Positions 34,202 to 43,569 of a DNA stretch of 64,000 bases are shown piece by piece. Numbering within the stretch: position 1 is the stretch's first letter; each line of letters begins with the position of its first letter. This stretch comes from Bacteroidota bacterium. GTDB taxonomy: Bacteria; Bacteroidota; Bacteroidia; Bacteroidales; UBA12077. Under the pieces are notes generated by a model. It was not told where the DNA came from. It saw nothing but the letters and a program-made list of their open reading frames with translations, and did not search any database. Position numbers and translations under genes: made by a program. The stretch is taken from positions 793,991-857,990 of the forward strand of contig JAHLLG010000002.1 in NCBI GenBank assembly GCA_020444275.1, given 5' to 3'.

Positions 34202-35075
34202 ATTTATTGGTTAAGGATTGTCTCTTTATTGATTTCAATAGCCATAGACTAACGGTTGTGTAAACCAATATGGCAATTAACGATGCTTCAACACCAAAAC
34301 TGCCACCGTTTAATAGTGAGTTTCCATTGTTCAGATGAACAGCAAAAACTGAATTTATTTCTACTATTGGTAATACCTTTATTTTCAGAATCTTTCCGGC
34401 AAAAAACATATTCCACACTAAATGCACTATTGCAGCAGTATAAACGGATTTTGTTTTAATAACCATTAGACTGAACATCACACCAACCATAGTTCCTGCT
34501 AAAAATAACAGAATGAAATCGACTATATGAAACGTTTCCATCATCCCCAGATGTAATAATCCGAATATCATAGATGGAACGACAACAGCGGCTCGAATAT
34601 TCCATTTTTCTTCGATTATGCTCATAATATAACCCCTGAACAGGATCTCTTCAATAAAACCACCGTTAATAGACATTGCAATGGTTGATACTACAAAATA
34701 TATAATCAAGTCGTTGGACAACTGCTTTCCCTTGTATTCATAATTCACATCGTTAAATAATAGTGTGAAAGCCAAAAAAAGTATCGAAATAATTACTCCT
34801 GCAATGAACCATTGGTAAGGTTTACTATTTGACCTTCTAATATTAAATGTTGCAGCATCTCTTTTAAGAACCTTTTTAGCAAAGAGATACATCAGAAACA
34901 GCGTTACAGGTAATCTCAAAATAAGTTCCCGAAAAACAAACCTTATACTCCTATCTTGAATCCACTGAGTAGCGGAATCGCTTAGGATGGCAACCATTAA
35001 AAAGATTGCCAGAAATGCTATACAAGCTAAAACTGCCTGCCACCAGGTATAGTTACTTTTATATTTCATGATCAT
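34200..35075 (-). CDS. CPBP-family intramembrane metalloprotease
   Basis: The 291-residue protein has about eight membrane segments and the complete motif set: EEILFR (E142, E143, R147), FGLLHLG with the first conserved His, and VHLVWN with the second. The family cleaves within or near the membrane, on prenylated-type or bacteriocin-related substrates in some cases. No bacteriocin gene is nearby, so the substrate is open. Confidence 0.88.
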   Translation of the reverse strand: MIMKYKSNYTWWQAVLACIAFLAIFLMVAILSDSATQWIQDRSIRFVFRELILRLPVTLFLMYLFAKKVLKRDAATFNIRRSNSKPYQWFIAGVIISILFLAFTLLFNDVNYEYKGKQLSNDLIIYFVVSTIAMSINGGFIEEILFRGYIMSIIEEKWNIRAAVVVPSMIFGLLHLGMMETFHIVDFILLFLAGTMVGVMFSLMVIKTKSVYTAAIVHLVWNMFFAGKILKIKVLPIVEINSVFAVHLNNGNSLLNGGSFGVEASLIAILVYTTVSLWLLKSIKRQSLTNK

Positions 35076-35297
35076 AAATTTTTGTTAATAATTGATTCAT
35101 AATCCGAAAATAAAGTATATTATAATAATTTAGAAATGAATTATTTAATACACTCAAATGTGGTTATATAAAGGGGTAATTGTTATTTCAAGTGAGTTCA
35201 AATAAGATTTTAATGGTTTCATAAAGGGTTTTAATAATTTCAAATAAAAAACTAGATTATCTTGTTTTTTATCTTCAATTTTGTTTAAAACAACTTT

Positions 35298-36326
35298 ATG
35301 TTTAAAAAAGAACACATTATACATGCTATTTTTTGGCTAGTCCCCAGTATTTATATTCTTTTTTTAACCGATAACTTTATAATTGGCGTTTTTAGCAAAA
35401 AGGAAGGAACCCTTTTAATCCCGTTTTTGTATGGAACCTTATGTAATGTATTATTATTCTATGGTAACATTAGTATAATTCATCAATCATTTCAAAAAAA
35501 GAAGAGACATCAACATTGGATATGGTTTACTTTGTTTCTATTACTATCAATAACTATGATAGAAAGCCTGATTGATTTTACGGTCATACATGCATATAAA
35601 CCCAATAAATACTACGATCTTGCAGGTAATATATTCATTGGCAATCTGGTAATTCATATTGTGTTTTATGGGTTATCACTGGCTTACATATTTTCTGTAA
35701 AAGCAGTAAGAGGTGAACAGCAGAAACAAAGATTAATTCAGGAAAAACTTTATTCCGAGTTAACATATTTAAAATCACAGGTTAACCCGCATTTTTTATT
35801 CAATACGTTAAATAATCTTTTTTCTTTGGCACGAAAAAACAAAGATTTTGAAACAGCCAATGGCATTTCAAAGCTCTCCAAAATGATGCGTTACATGCTT
35901 TATGAAGGTAATACCGATAAAATTATGCTTAGCAAAGAAATAGATTATATCGAGAATTATATCAATCTTCAGAAACTTAGGTTTCATCCCGACGATGATA
36001 TAACAATAGGCTTTAATTATACCGGAAATATAGAATCTTTTATGATCGCTCCTCTCCTGCTAATTCCGTTTGTAGAAAACGCTTTTAAACATGGAATAAG
36101 CATACAAAATCATTCATATATTATGATTAATGTTCATGTAAAAGGCGATGTACTTGAATTTATTATACGCAATACTAAGCATTCAGCTGATAAAAACAGC
36201 GAGTATTCAGGTTTTGGATTAAACAATGTTCAAAACCGGCTTCAAATGCTTTATGAAAATGAACATGAACTAATAATTAAAGAAACAGATATTGAATATC
36301 AGGTAACTTTAATACTTAACCATTAA
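35298..36326 (+). CDS. LytS/YpdA-type sensor histidine kinase
   Basis: The 342-residue kinase has four hydrophobic segments (about 8-30, 40-62, 74-98 and 110-135), then a His_kinase domain: LKSQVNPHFLFNTLNNLF with phospho-acceptor H165, and an ATPase module with PFVENAFKHGI and SGFGLNNVQNRL. It pairs with the LytTR regulator that starts four bases after its stop. The signal sensed by the membrane part is unknown. Confidence 0.93.
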   Translation: MFKKEHIIHAIFWLVPSIYILFLTDNFIIGVFSKKEGTLLIPFLYGTLCNVLLFYGNISIIHQSFQKKKRHQHWIWFTLFLLLSITMIESLIDFTVIHAYKPNKYYDLAGNIFIGNLVIHIVFYGLSLAYIFSVKAVRGEQQKQRLIQEKLYSELTYLKSQVNPHFLFNTLNNLFSLARKNKDFETANGISKLSKMMRYMLYEGNTDKIMLSKEIDYIENYINLQKLRFHPDDDITIGFNYTGNIESFMIAPLLLIPFVENAFKHGISIQNHSYIMINVHVKGDVLEFIIRNTKHSADKNSEYSGFGLNNVQNRLQMLYENEHELIIKETDIEYQVTLILNH

Positions 36327-36330
36327 GACC

Positions 36331-37047
36331 ATGAAATTTATCGCTATTGATGACGAACCTATGGCCCTCGATATCATTACAGACTATGCATCGAAAGTTC
36401 CATATTTGGAACTGGCCGGAAAATTCAGAAATGCTGTATCAGCATTGGAATATTTACAATCCAACACGATAGATTTAATATTTCTTGATATTAATATGCC
36501 CGATTTAACGGGAATTCAAATGCTCAAAACCATACAAAATCCGCCTATGGTAATTTTTACAACAGCCTACAGTGAATATGCCTTAGAAAGTTACCAGTTT
36601 CATGCGATCGACTATCTTTTAAAACCTATTGATTTTGAGCAGTTTCTTAAAGCTGTAAACCATGCCAATGAACAGTTTTTATTAAAAAACAGGCAGCGAA
36701 ATAAAAGTACTCTTATTTCTGAGACCACAGATAAACAGCATGAATTGATATGGGTCAAAAGTGGCACAGAATATTTTAAGATTAACCTAAACGAAATATT
36801 TTACATTAAAAGCGAAGGAAATTATGTCGAATTTCATTTGCAAAATAAAAGAATTGTTTCTCTTGATTCGTTAAATAACTTGACTGAAAAGCTTCCGTCT
36901 AATTCGTTTGCCCGAATTCATAAATCATATATTGTAGCCATTAAACATATTGAATCGTTTGAAAGGCATCAGGTAAAAATAAAAAATGAAAGCCTTCCCG
37001 TTAGCACACTATACAGAGGTAGCTTTCTTCGAATAATTAAAGGATAA
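36331..37047 (+). CDS. LytTR-family response regulator
   Basis: The 238-residue regulator has a receiver domain (acidic pair D7-D8, acceptor D53 in FLDINMPDLTG, K in YLLKPIDF) and a LytTR DNA-binding domain (about 130-236, FYIKSEGNYVEFHLQNKRI and FARIHKSYIVAI). It works with the upstream kinase. LytTR proteins bind imperfect direct repeats; no target in this window was found. Confidence 0.95.
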   Translation: MKFIAIDDEPMALDIITDYASKVPYLELAGKFRNAVSALEYLQSNTIDLIFLDINMPDLTGIQMLKTIQNPPMVIFTTAYSEYALESYQFHAIDYLLKPIDFEQFLKAVNHANEQFLLKNRQRNKSTLISETTDKQHELIWVKSGTEYFKINLNEIFYIKSEGNYVEFHLQNKRIVSLDSLNNLTEKLPSNSFARIHKSYIVAIKHIESFERHQVKIKNESLPVSTLYRGSFLRIIKG

Positions 37048-37051
37048 GGTC

Positions 37052-37228
37052 TTATTTTGGCTCCCAAAAACAACGTTTGGGTGATATAATCTTTTCTTCT
37101 GTTTTAAGCTCTTTCATTGCTTTATCGACATCTTTCTTATCCAGTCCTGAAAGTTCTGCTATTTCACCTGCTTTTAATGCCTTCCCTGCCTTCTTCATAA
37201 CGTCTAATACTTTATCTGCATTTTCCAT
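37052..37228 (-). CDS. Small winged-helix-like protein, 58 residues
   Basis: ATG at 37226-37228, stop at 37052-37054. The product begins [20 protein letters not shown] and continues [27 protein letters not shown], an HTH typical of MarR or TFIIE-alpha-like winged helices, and ends KRCFWEPK. It faces the LytTR gene tail-to-tail, with four bases between the stops. It is probably a small transcription factor or DNA-bound protein; no target is known. Confidence 0.75.
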   Translation of the reverse strand: MENADKVLDVMKKAGKALKAGEIAELSGLDKKDVDKAMKELKTEEKIISPKRCFWEPK

Positions 37229-37359
37229 TCTTATCTATTTTTTAGTTTATAATCATTCTAACTGGTACTAAATTACAAAAAATATAGCTCATATAATAAC
37301 CTAATCGGTTATGTAAAAGCCTGCATTCGTTGACATTTAACAAAATTTAACATCTATTC

Positions 37360-37432
37360 TACGAATTTTATCGTAGAAAAATTTGGAAGTACGAAATTAA
37401 TCGTATATGTTTGTAGTACGAAATTAATCGTA
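37360..37432 (+). promoter_or_regulatory. BlaI operators and promoter
   Basis: Three palindromes, TACGA-N6-TCGTA, lie at 37360-37375, 37390-37405 and 37417-37432; the last two are identical. A promoter, TTTG (37382-37385)-N20-TATGTTTG (37406-37413), has the second operator exactly filling its spacer and the third just downstream. A half-site follows near 37450. This fits dimeric BlaI binding and autorepression of the blaI-blaR1 operon. Confidence 0.85.
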
Positions 37433-37467
37433 GTGCATCAAAACATATAATTAATCGTCTTTAGTGT

Positions 37468-37914
37468 ATGAGTTTAAAGAACAGAAATAATCCAACAGAA
37501 GCAGAACTTGAAATTCTTCAGTTATTATGGGAATACGGTCCTTCAACCGTGCGGTTTATTAACGAAAAACAGAACGAAGAAAAAGACCTACCTGCCGAAC
37601 ATGCAGGCAAGGCAGGAGTTGGCTACACAACAACGCTAAAGGTTATGCAAATTATGGCCGAAAAAGGTATGTTATCTGTAAATAAGGAAAGCAGGCAACA
37701 TATTTACACCCCTACTCTCGATGAACACGAAACCAAAAGCAAACTGCTTGATGGTTTTTTAAAGAAAACGTTCTCAGGCTCTGCCATGAAAATGGTTATG
37801 CAGGCTCTGGGTAATCATAAGCCATCGAAAGAAGAACTCGATGAGATAAAAACGTTGATTGAAAAGATTGAGCACCAGTCGAGAAAAAAATCTGAAAACA
37901 ATAAAAAATCATGA
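37468..37914 (+). CDS. BlaI/MecI/CopY-family repressor
   Basis: The 148-residue protein has the N-terminal winged helix of the family (PTEAELEILQLLWEYGPSTVRFINE, then YTTTLKVMQIMAEKGMLSVNKESRQHIYTP) and a C-terminal dimerisation and cleavage region. An insert near residue 37-48 (EEKDLPAEHAGKAG) is unusual. It overlaps the M56 gene by four bases and has the operator array upstream. Confidence 0.92.
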   Translation: MSLKNRNNPTEAELEILQLLWEYGPSTVRFINEKQNEEKDLPAEHAGKAGVGYTTTLKVMQIMAEKGMLSVNKESRQHIYTPTLDEHETKSKLLDGFLKKTFSGSAMKMVMQALGNHKPSKEELDEIKTLIEKIEHQSRKKSENNKKS

Positions 37915-39842
37915 ATGCTTTAATTGATTTCTTTGGTTATGAATTAATCAATGCTCTTGGGTGGAGTATATTTCATATTCTTTGGCAGGGAGTTATCCTG
38001 ATTCTGTTTCTTGGATTGTTATTACGACTTTTAAGAAACAAATCATCAAATGTGCGATATAATATAGCTGTAATAGGATTAGTAGCGATTGTAGGTCTTT
38101 CAGCAATGAATTTCGTGCAAAATTATAACAAATCAGCAAATAGTAACATAGAACTACCCTATTATCAGGACATCAGCAAGAATGTATTATTTGATTTTAG
38201 CGATACCGAAAATGATTTTTATTCAGTATCTGCATATGATGATATAAAAAGCATCGTATTAAAAGTTGATAAATACTTTCCTTTCATGGTTAATTTATGG
38301 ATTTTAGGAGTAATTCTTTTCACCTTAAAATTCATTTTCAGTTTTTTGTATACAATACGATTAAAAAATACTAAAACAAGACCCGTTTCAATTCAGTGGA
38401 TTAAGCGATTTGAAAATCTTCAAGACAGATTGCGCATTCAAAAATCCATTGCCTACCTGGAATCTTATATTATTAAAATTCCGGTTGTTTTGGGGCATTT
38501 AAAACCTGTTGTTTTAGTTCCCGCTGAAATGTTAACCGGAATGCCCGGTAATCAAATTGAAGCGATTATAGCGCATGAATTAGCTCATATTAGACGAAAC
38601 GATTATATTATTAATGTACTGCAAACTATTGTTGAAACTATTTTCTTTTTCCATCCTGCTGTATGGTATATTTCTGCACAAATAAGGAAGGAAAGAGAAA
38701 ACTGTTGCGACGACCTGGCTTTAACGGTATGCAATGAGTCCATTGTGTATGCTAAAGCCCTGGTATCTATTCAAGAACTTACCTTAAACAGGCATTATTC
38801 CGCGGTAGCCTTTTCTGGTAATAAGAAACATTTATTAAACAGAATTAAACGTATGATTATGAAACCAAAAGAAAAATCGAATATTACAGATAAATTAATT
38901 GCTGCATTTATTATTTTTTCAAGCTTTATTGCCTTATCATTCTCTTATGCAGCCGAAATAAACAGCAATTTATCAGATTTGGGATATAAAACTGAAATAA
39001 ACAGTATACCTGTATTAACTGATGAAGATGGAGAACTACTTACAACAAATACGGTAAAAAGTGCTCAGGATGTAAATACAGTGCTAACAGAATCTAACGA
39101 CACTGTGAATATCAGATATCATCATCAAGATGAATTTGATATTGATGATAATACGGTAATAAGAACGTATACCGACGAAAAAGGTAAAAAAGAAAAGATC
39201 AGATTTACGTTGGTAAATGGCAAGGCAACCGATCTTTATGTAGATGGAAAAAAAGTTCCTGAAAAAGATTACGATAAATATCAGGACAGAATTGATGATA
39301 CCATTGAAGCCCTAAAAAAGGCAAAGGCAGATGTTCGAAAAGCCATGAAAGACATTGAAGATCTGGATATTGAGGAGCTTCGACGAGAAATGGAAGAAGC
39401 CATGAAAAATGTAAACGTTGACGTTGCACAAATCCAGGAAGAAATAGCCAACTCGATGGCAGAAATGAAAGAGATCGATGTACAAAAAATGATGGAGGAT
39501 ATCGAGAAAGGATTAGAATCGTTAGAAGATTTAAATATTGATTTCGATGATCATGAGCTAAATATCCGGATTGAAGATATGGATATAGATATTAATTTGG
39601 ATGAAATTAGAGCTCAAATGGAAAAAACTCGCGAAGCACTTCATGAAAATATCGATATGAAGGCCATTGAGGAGGAATTAAAAAGAGTTCAGGAAGAAAT
39701 GAGTCAATTAGATCAAGAAAAAATCAGAATACAAATGCATAAAAGTATAGAAGATTTTGAGCAATTCGATAAGCAACAAACGCTAAAAGAAATGGAAGAA
39801 ACTCTTGAAGAGCTGGAGCAACTTGAACTTGAAGAAAAATAA
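37911..39842 (+). CDS. BlaR1/MecR1-like M56 membrane metallopeptidase with a long coiled-coil tail
   Basis: The 643-residue protein has about four membrane segments (18-40, 50-70, 125-150, 325-345), with the M56 zinc motif HELAH at 222-226 and the later E in RENCCDDLAL. The C-terminal part (from about 350) is outside the membrane: a short beta-like segment, then a 180-residue acidic coiled coil with heptads of Glu, Met and Ile. It has no penicillin-binding sensor domain, so it is not a classical beta-lactam sensor. With BlaI it forms a signal-transducing pair; the ligand is unknown. Confidence 0.88.
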   Translation: MNALIDFFGYELINALGWSIFHILWQGVILILFLGLLLRLLRNKSSNVRYNIAVIGLVAIVGLSAMNFVQNYNKSANSNIELPYYQDISKNVLFDFSDTENDFYSVSAYDDIKSIVLKVDKYFPFMVNLWILGVILFTLKFIFSFLYTIRLKNTKTRPVSIQWIKRFENLQDRLRIQKSIAYLESYIIKIPVVLGHLKPVVLVPAEMLTGMPGNQIEAIIAHELAHIRRNDYIINVLQTIVETIFFFHPAVWYISAQIRKERENCCDDLALTVCNESIVYAKALVSIQELTLNRHYSAVAFSGNKKHLLNRIKRMIMKPKEKSNITDKLIAAFIIFSSFIALSFSYAAEINSNLSDLGYKTEINSIPVLTDEDGELLTTNTVKSAQDVNTVLTESNDTVNIRYHHQDEFDIDDNTVIRTYTDEKGKKEKIRFTLVNGKATDLYVDGKKVPEKDYDKYQDRIDDTIEALKKAKADVRKAMKDIEDLDIEELRREMEEAMKNVNVDVAQIQEEIANSMAEMKEIDVQKMMEDIEKGLESLEDLNIDFDDHELNIRIEDMDIDINLDEIRAQMEKTREALHENIDMKAIEEELKRVQEEMSQLDQEKIRIQMHKSIEDFEQFDKQQTLKEMEETLEELEQLELEEK

Positions 39843-39861
39843 AAACTAGTTATAAGCAATG

Positions 39862-39891
39862 AACCTGTATGTTTTTGCATACAGGTTTTTT
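39862..39891. terminator. Terminator after the M56 gene
   Basis: AACCTGTATG pairs with CATACAGGTT, then T-rich sequence. The neighbouring minus-strand gene ends at 39890. Confidence 0.85.
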
Positions 39892-40825
39892 ATTTTTTCA
39901 GGTATTTTACTTCAAACTTCTTATAAGCAGGTAATGCTCCTCTAATTGTAAACTGAATGGTATCATTTTCCACATAAAATGTAACCGGAAAGAATGGTGT
40001 AAGTTCACTCATTTCAATATAACGTAACTGCTTATACGTAAACTGAGGATTAATATTTTCATCAAAAAAACGTTTTTCAGCCCTTGTTCCTTTAGTTAGC
40101 CCAATAACTTGATCAATTCGATTGCTTTTGATATAGTCTTTTAATAAGATGGATGAACTTAAACAATGTGGGCATTTGTAGGAAAAAATAAATACCAAAT
40201 AGGTCGAATCTTCTGATGTTGTTACATAATTATTTAAAAGCGTTTCCTGAATGCTTTTTCCAACAAATTCTTTATTATGATATTCCAATACTGTTGATTT
40301 ATCGTAAGGTCTTTCCTTAAGATAATCACCCAGATTAGATCTAAGACCTACAAATATTACAACCACTAACATAATAAGGCATAAACCTATGATTTGCGCT
40401 AGGGAAAATTTCTTTTCATATTTAATATCCATAACGGATGAGTACAAATAAACAGATAAAGTTATTAATAAACCGTTACGAATATAAAAAGTTGCAGGTG
40501 ACATTTTTAAGAAATCGACACCACCAAAACAACCACAATCGGAGATGCTCTGTGTGAAATGTCCATAAGTAAATATAAGCGTGAAAAATATCAGCAGGCT
40601 TATGGATAAAACCAGAACTTCTTTTAATCGTTTTCTAAGTATAAATAACAAACCTATACCTATCTCGATTACAGGTATTACAGGGGCAGTATAAATAAAA
40701 AATCTGATTTGATAAGATTTAATTAAATATAAAAAGTTATCAATATCAATGATTTTAATAGTACCGGAAAAGAGATAAAATGCACCAAAAAGAAAAATTA
40801 AAATATGGAAAAGTTTTTTTTTCAT
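39890..40825 (-). CDS. MauE/DoxX-like membrane protein fused to a thioredoxin-like domain
   Basis: The frame opens at 40852, but the first nine codons lie in the terminator of the upstream gene, so the ATG at 40823-40825 is the likely start. The product (about 311 residues) has four or five membrane segments in the first 170 residues with a DCGCFGG motif, typical of MauE/DoxX redox proteins, and a C-terminal thioredoxin-like part with FSYKCPHCLSS (CPHC). It probably passes reducing or oxidising equivalents across the inner membrane. The small Cys-rich lipoprotein upstream is a likely partner. Confidence 0.75.
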   Translation of the reverse strand: MKKKLFHILIFLFGAFYLFSGTIKIIDIDNFLYLIKSYQIRFFIYTAPVIPVIEIGIGLLFILRKRLKEVLVLSISLLIFFTLIFTYGHFTQSISDCGCFGGVDFLKMSPATFYIRNGLLITLSVYLYSSVMDIKYEKKFSLAQIIGLCLIMLVVVIFVGLRSNLGDYLKERPYDKSTVLEYHNKEFVGKSIQETLLNNYVTTSEDSTYLVFIFSYKCPHCLSSSILLKDYIKSNRIDQVIGLTKGTRAEKRFFDENINPQFTYKQLRYIEMSELTPFFPVTFYVENDTIQFTIRGALPAYKKFEVKYLKK

Positions 40826-40836
40826 TTTAAGCAAAA

Positions 40837-40862
40837 AAAAAGGGCTCAACAAAGAGCCCTAT
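40837..40862 (-). terminator. Terminator of the small lipoprotein gene
   Basis: AGGGCTC and GAGCCCT flank a six-base loop (AACAAA on the plus strand), followed on the minus strand by TTTTTTTT. It separates the two genes partly, so read-through or a second promoter would be needed to express the MauE-like gene. Confidence 0.85.
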
Positions 40863-40877
40863 GCGTGATAAAATATC

Positions 40878-41102
40878 TTAATATGTATCAACCTCATCAC
40901 AATCTGCACCTGGGTGCTCAGAAGCAAAGTCAATTAATTTAGCTAATGCATCAATTTGGTTACCTTCTTCCCAGCATACTTCATATGATACGCCTTCATC
41001 AGTACAAGTTGTACATTTTTCATTATCATCATCACTACAAGAAGTTGCTACTAAAGCTAATGAAAATAATGCAGCAGCACCTAATAAAAATACTTTTTTC
41101 AT
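40878..41102 (-). CDS. Small cysteine-rich lipoprotein
   Basis: The better start is ATG at 41100-41102 (MKKVFLLG), giving 74 residues; the upstream codons are not signal-like. A lipobox ATSC is followed by SDDDNEKCTTC, then C in YEVCWEE and C in PGADCDEV. After lipid attachment four other cysteines remain, including a CxxC. It lies just before the MauE/thioredoxin gene in the same direction. No family is recognised. Confidence 0.7.
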   Translation of the reverse strand: MKKVFLLGAAALFSLALVATSCSDDDNEKCTTCTDEGVSYEVCWEEGNQIDALAKLIDFASEHPGADCDEVDTY

Positions 41103-41236
41103 AATAGTTTGTTTAAAAGTGGTTAATAGTTGATTTAACAAATACCTTATCGAAAGGCAGCTGCTAAGATAGCAAAAATGTTTTTTAATGCTAATAAATG
41201 GTTAGTAAAAATTTATGAAGTGTTTTTTTTTATTGA

Positions 41237-42031
41237 TTAAAGTCTATTCCCGCAATTAGAGCAATATTTGTCATCTACCTTAACCTCGTTGTTACATTGT
41301 TTACATTTCGGCAATTTTTCCGAATATCGTTGTTTGGTTATTTCAGATGAAACAATACCGGTAGGAACGGCAATAATGGCATATCCGATTAACATGATGA
41401 TGGATGACATAAACTGGCCAAGAGATGTTTGTGGTGATATATCGCCATAACCTACGGTGGTTATGGTAACAATTGCCCAGTATATGCTTCTTGGTATGCT
41501 ATCGAAACCATTGGCCTCGCCTTCTATTACATACATTGCAGCTCCAATAATAATGACCACATTTAATATGGCAAACATAAAAACACTTATTTTTCGCAAA
41601 CTGGCTTTTAAGGCTAAAGCAATAAGCTCACCCTGGTTTAAAAAGTAGTTTAGCTTGAGTATACGAAAAACACGTAGTAAGCGAATAGCGCGAATCACAA
41701 TTAGATAATGTGTTCCTGCAAATGTTAAACTTAAGTACGTGGGAATTATAGATAATAAATCAACCAATCCAAGAAAACTAAAAATATATTTGAATGGTTT
41801 GGGAGAAACCCAAATTCGAATGATGTATTCCACTGTAAAAAGGATTGTAAAAAACCATTCGGAATAAATAAAGAAAGCAGAAAACTCAATTCTTAACGAC
41901 TTTAAGCTTTCTAAAATAACAACTGTAATACTAAGAAGTATGGCCCACAGTAGAATAATATCAAATAATTTTCCTAAGCGCGTGTCTGTTTCAAATATAA
42001 TTTGATAAAGATGTTTTCTTAGTTTATCCAT
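41237..42031 (-). CDS. Voltage-gated-type potassium channel with a C-terminal zinc ribbon
   Basis: The ORF opens at 42073, but the early codons coincide with the terminator of the dipeptidase gene, so the ATG at 42029-42031 (MDKLRKHLYQ) is preferred. The product has six membrane segments. S4 carries regularly spaced arginines (RAIRLLRVFRILKL), and the pore motif TVGYGD is intact. The C-terminal end is a zinc ribbon (CKQCNN...YCSNCGNRL), an uncommon addition to a Kv-type channel, possibly a regulatory or assembly domain. Confidence 0.9.
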   Translation of the reverse strand: MDKLRKHLYQIIFETDTRLGKLFDIILLWAILLSITVVILESLKSLRIEFSAFFIYSEWFFTILFTVEYIIRIWVSPKPFKYIFSFLGLVDLLSIIPTYLSLTFAGTHYLIVIRAIRLLRVFRILKLNYFLNQGELIALALKASLRKISVFMFAILNVVIIIGAAMYVIEGEANGFDSIPRSIYWAIVTITTVGYGDISPQTSLGQFMSSIIMLIGYAIIAVPTGIVSSEITKQRYSEKLPKCKQCNNEVKVDDKYCSNCGNRL

Positions 42032-42057
42032 TGGCTTTATATTATGATCATAAAAAT

Positions 42058-42089
42058 AAAAAAACTTCCACACAATGCATGGAAGTTTC
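42058..42089 (-). terminator. Terminator of the dipeptidase gene
   Basis: On the minus strand AAACTTCCATGCAT pairs with the complement in TGTGGAAGTTT, then TTTTATTTTT. Confidence 0.8.
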
Positions 42090-42111
42090 GTAATTTGAAT
42101 TTAATTATCAG

Positions 42112-43332
42112 TTAAATTTCTCGTAAGCTTTCAACCTGCCTGAATACTCTTAAGAAATTTTCACCCCAAATCTTTCGAATATCTTCTTTGGTATATCCTC
42201 GCTTTATAAGTTCTATAGTAATATTTTTCATTTCACTGGCATCTCTGCAATCGGCCAAACCTCCTCCACCATCGAAATCGGTGCCTATTCCAACATAATC
42301 AATACCAATAGTTTTCACCACATAATCAATATGATCAACAGCGTCGGCAATTGTAGCTAAATCTTTTGGATACTCAATTTGTAAAGCCCTCCACTCCTTG
42401 CTCGCTTGTTTATACTCTTCTTCTGATAGATCTCTAAAGTAATTATATTTTTCTCGTAAAGCTTGAAAAGCAGAATCTCTTGCCGGATACGGTTCTGGTT
42501 CCTTAATATAATCGCTTAAAATACAGATTTGTATAACACCGCCGTTCTCTTTCAATGCATGCAACATATCATCATCAAAATTTCGAGGATTATCACAAAT
42601 AGCCCTAACGCTTGAATGTGATGCTATGATAGGTGCTTTAGAAAGTTTTAACACATCATAATAGGCTGAATCAGAAATGTGTGAAACATCGATAATCATC
42701 CCTAAACGATTCATTTCTTGTACCACATCTTCTCCAAACTTACTCAGTCCATTAAATTCGGAGCCATTTTTATCAGTCGATGAGTCGGAAATATCATTGT
42801 TTCGTGTATGACTCAATGTAATATACCTTGCTCCTAAATCGTAAAATTCTTTAATATTCTCAAGATCATTGCCAACAGGATAACCGTTTTCCAAACCAAT
42901 AAACACAGTGCTTTTTCCTTCTTTTTTTATTTTATAAATATCATCGGCACGATAAGCAATTTGAGCTTGCTCAGGGTATTGGTCAATCTGATCGTGTAAA
43001 GCATCAAAAATTTCCAGAGCACGCTCTTTTGCCTGCTGATTTCCGTCTTCAGTTCGTGGCCCCTGGCCAACAAATACTGCCATAAAAATACCATCTAACC
43101 TTCCGGCTTTCATTCGCGGAAAATCAACTCTTGTATAGGTTGAATCAAAATTATTCCACTTGCCAATATCGAAACCCTCCTCTAAAAAATTCAGTGGAGT
43201 ATCCGAATGCGTATCGATCGAAACAATTTCATCGTGAATTTCCAGTGCTTTTTCTTCAATAGTTTTTTCTGTACACGAGTAACTAAGCATTGTCAGGCAT
43301 GTTGCAGCCATCAATAATTTAAAGTATGTCAT
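42112..43332 (-). CDS. Membrane dipeptidase (M19, renal-dipeptidase-like) lipoprotein
   Basis: The 406-residue protein has a lipoprotein signal (LSYSC, Cys near 20). The M19 metal ligands are visible: SIDTHSDTP (His and Asp), the glutamate of GLENGYPVG, IASHSSVRA and the late GIGTDFDGGGG. The enzyme is a zinc dipeptidase, cleaving dipeptides including some D-amino-acid ones, on the periplasmic or outer membrane face. It has its own terminator. Confidence 0.93.
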   Translation of the reverse strand: MTYFKLLMAATCLTMLSYSCTEKTIEEKALEIHDEIVSIDTHSDTPLNFLEEGFDIGKWNNFDSTYTRVDFPRMKAGRLDGIFMAVFVGQGPRTEDGNQQAKERALEIFDALHDQIDQYPEQAQIAYRADDIYKIKKEGKSTVFIGLENGYPVGNDLENIKEFYDLGARYITLSHTRNNDISDSSTDKNGSEFNGLSKFGEDVVQEMNRLGMIIDVSHISDSAYYDVLKLSKAPIIASHSSVRAICDNPRNFDDDMLHALKENGGVIQICILSDYIKEPEPYPARDSAFQALREKYNYFRDLSEEEYKQASKEWRALQIEYPKDLATIADAVDHIDYVVKTIGIDYVGIGTDFDGGGGLADCRDASEMKNITIELIKRGYTKEDIRKIWGENFLRVFRQVESLREI

Positions 43333-43569
43333 CTTTGGTTTTCTTTGAGTAAAACAATATTCTTTAGATAAAATAAATGTAAAAAAGTTTAATGATTAAT
43401 TAAGGTTAATTATGATACTGAGATTCTGGGTTTTATATTTGTATCATTAGGTATTACCAATGTTTTCAGGCTGTTCAATAACATAATTTGATATGTTTAA
43501 AGTCATCTGATGATAAAAAATAGTAGCCTACTTTTGAAGCACATTATAACAACTATAAAAATAAATACT

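Noticed and set aside
40826-40852. Upstream start of the MauE-like gene
   Set aside because: These codons fall within the terminator of the gene before it; the ATG at 40825 is more sensible.
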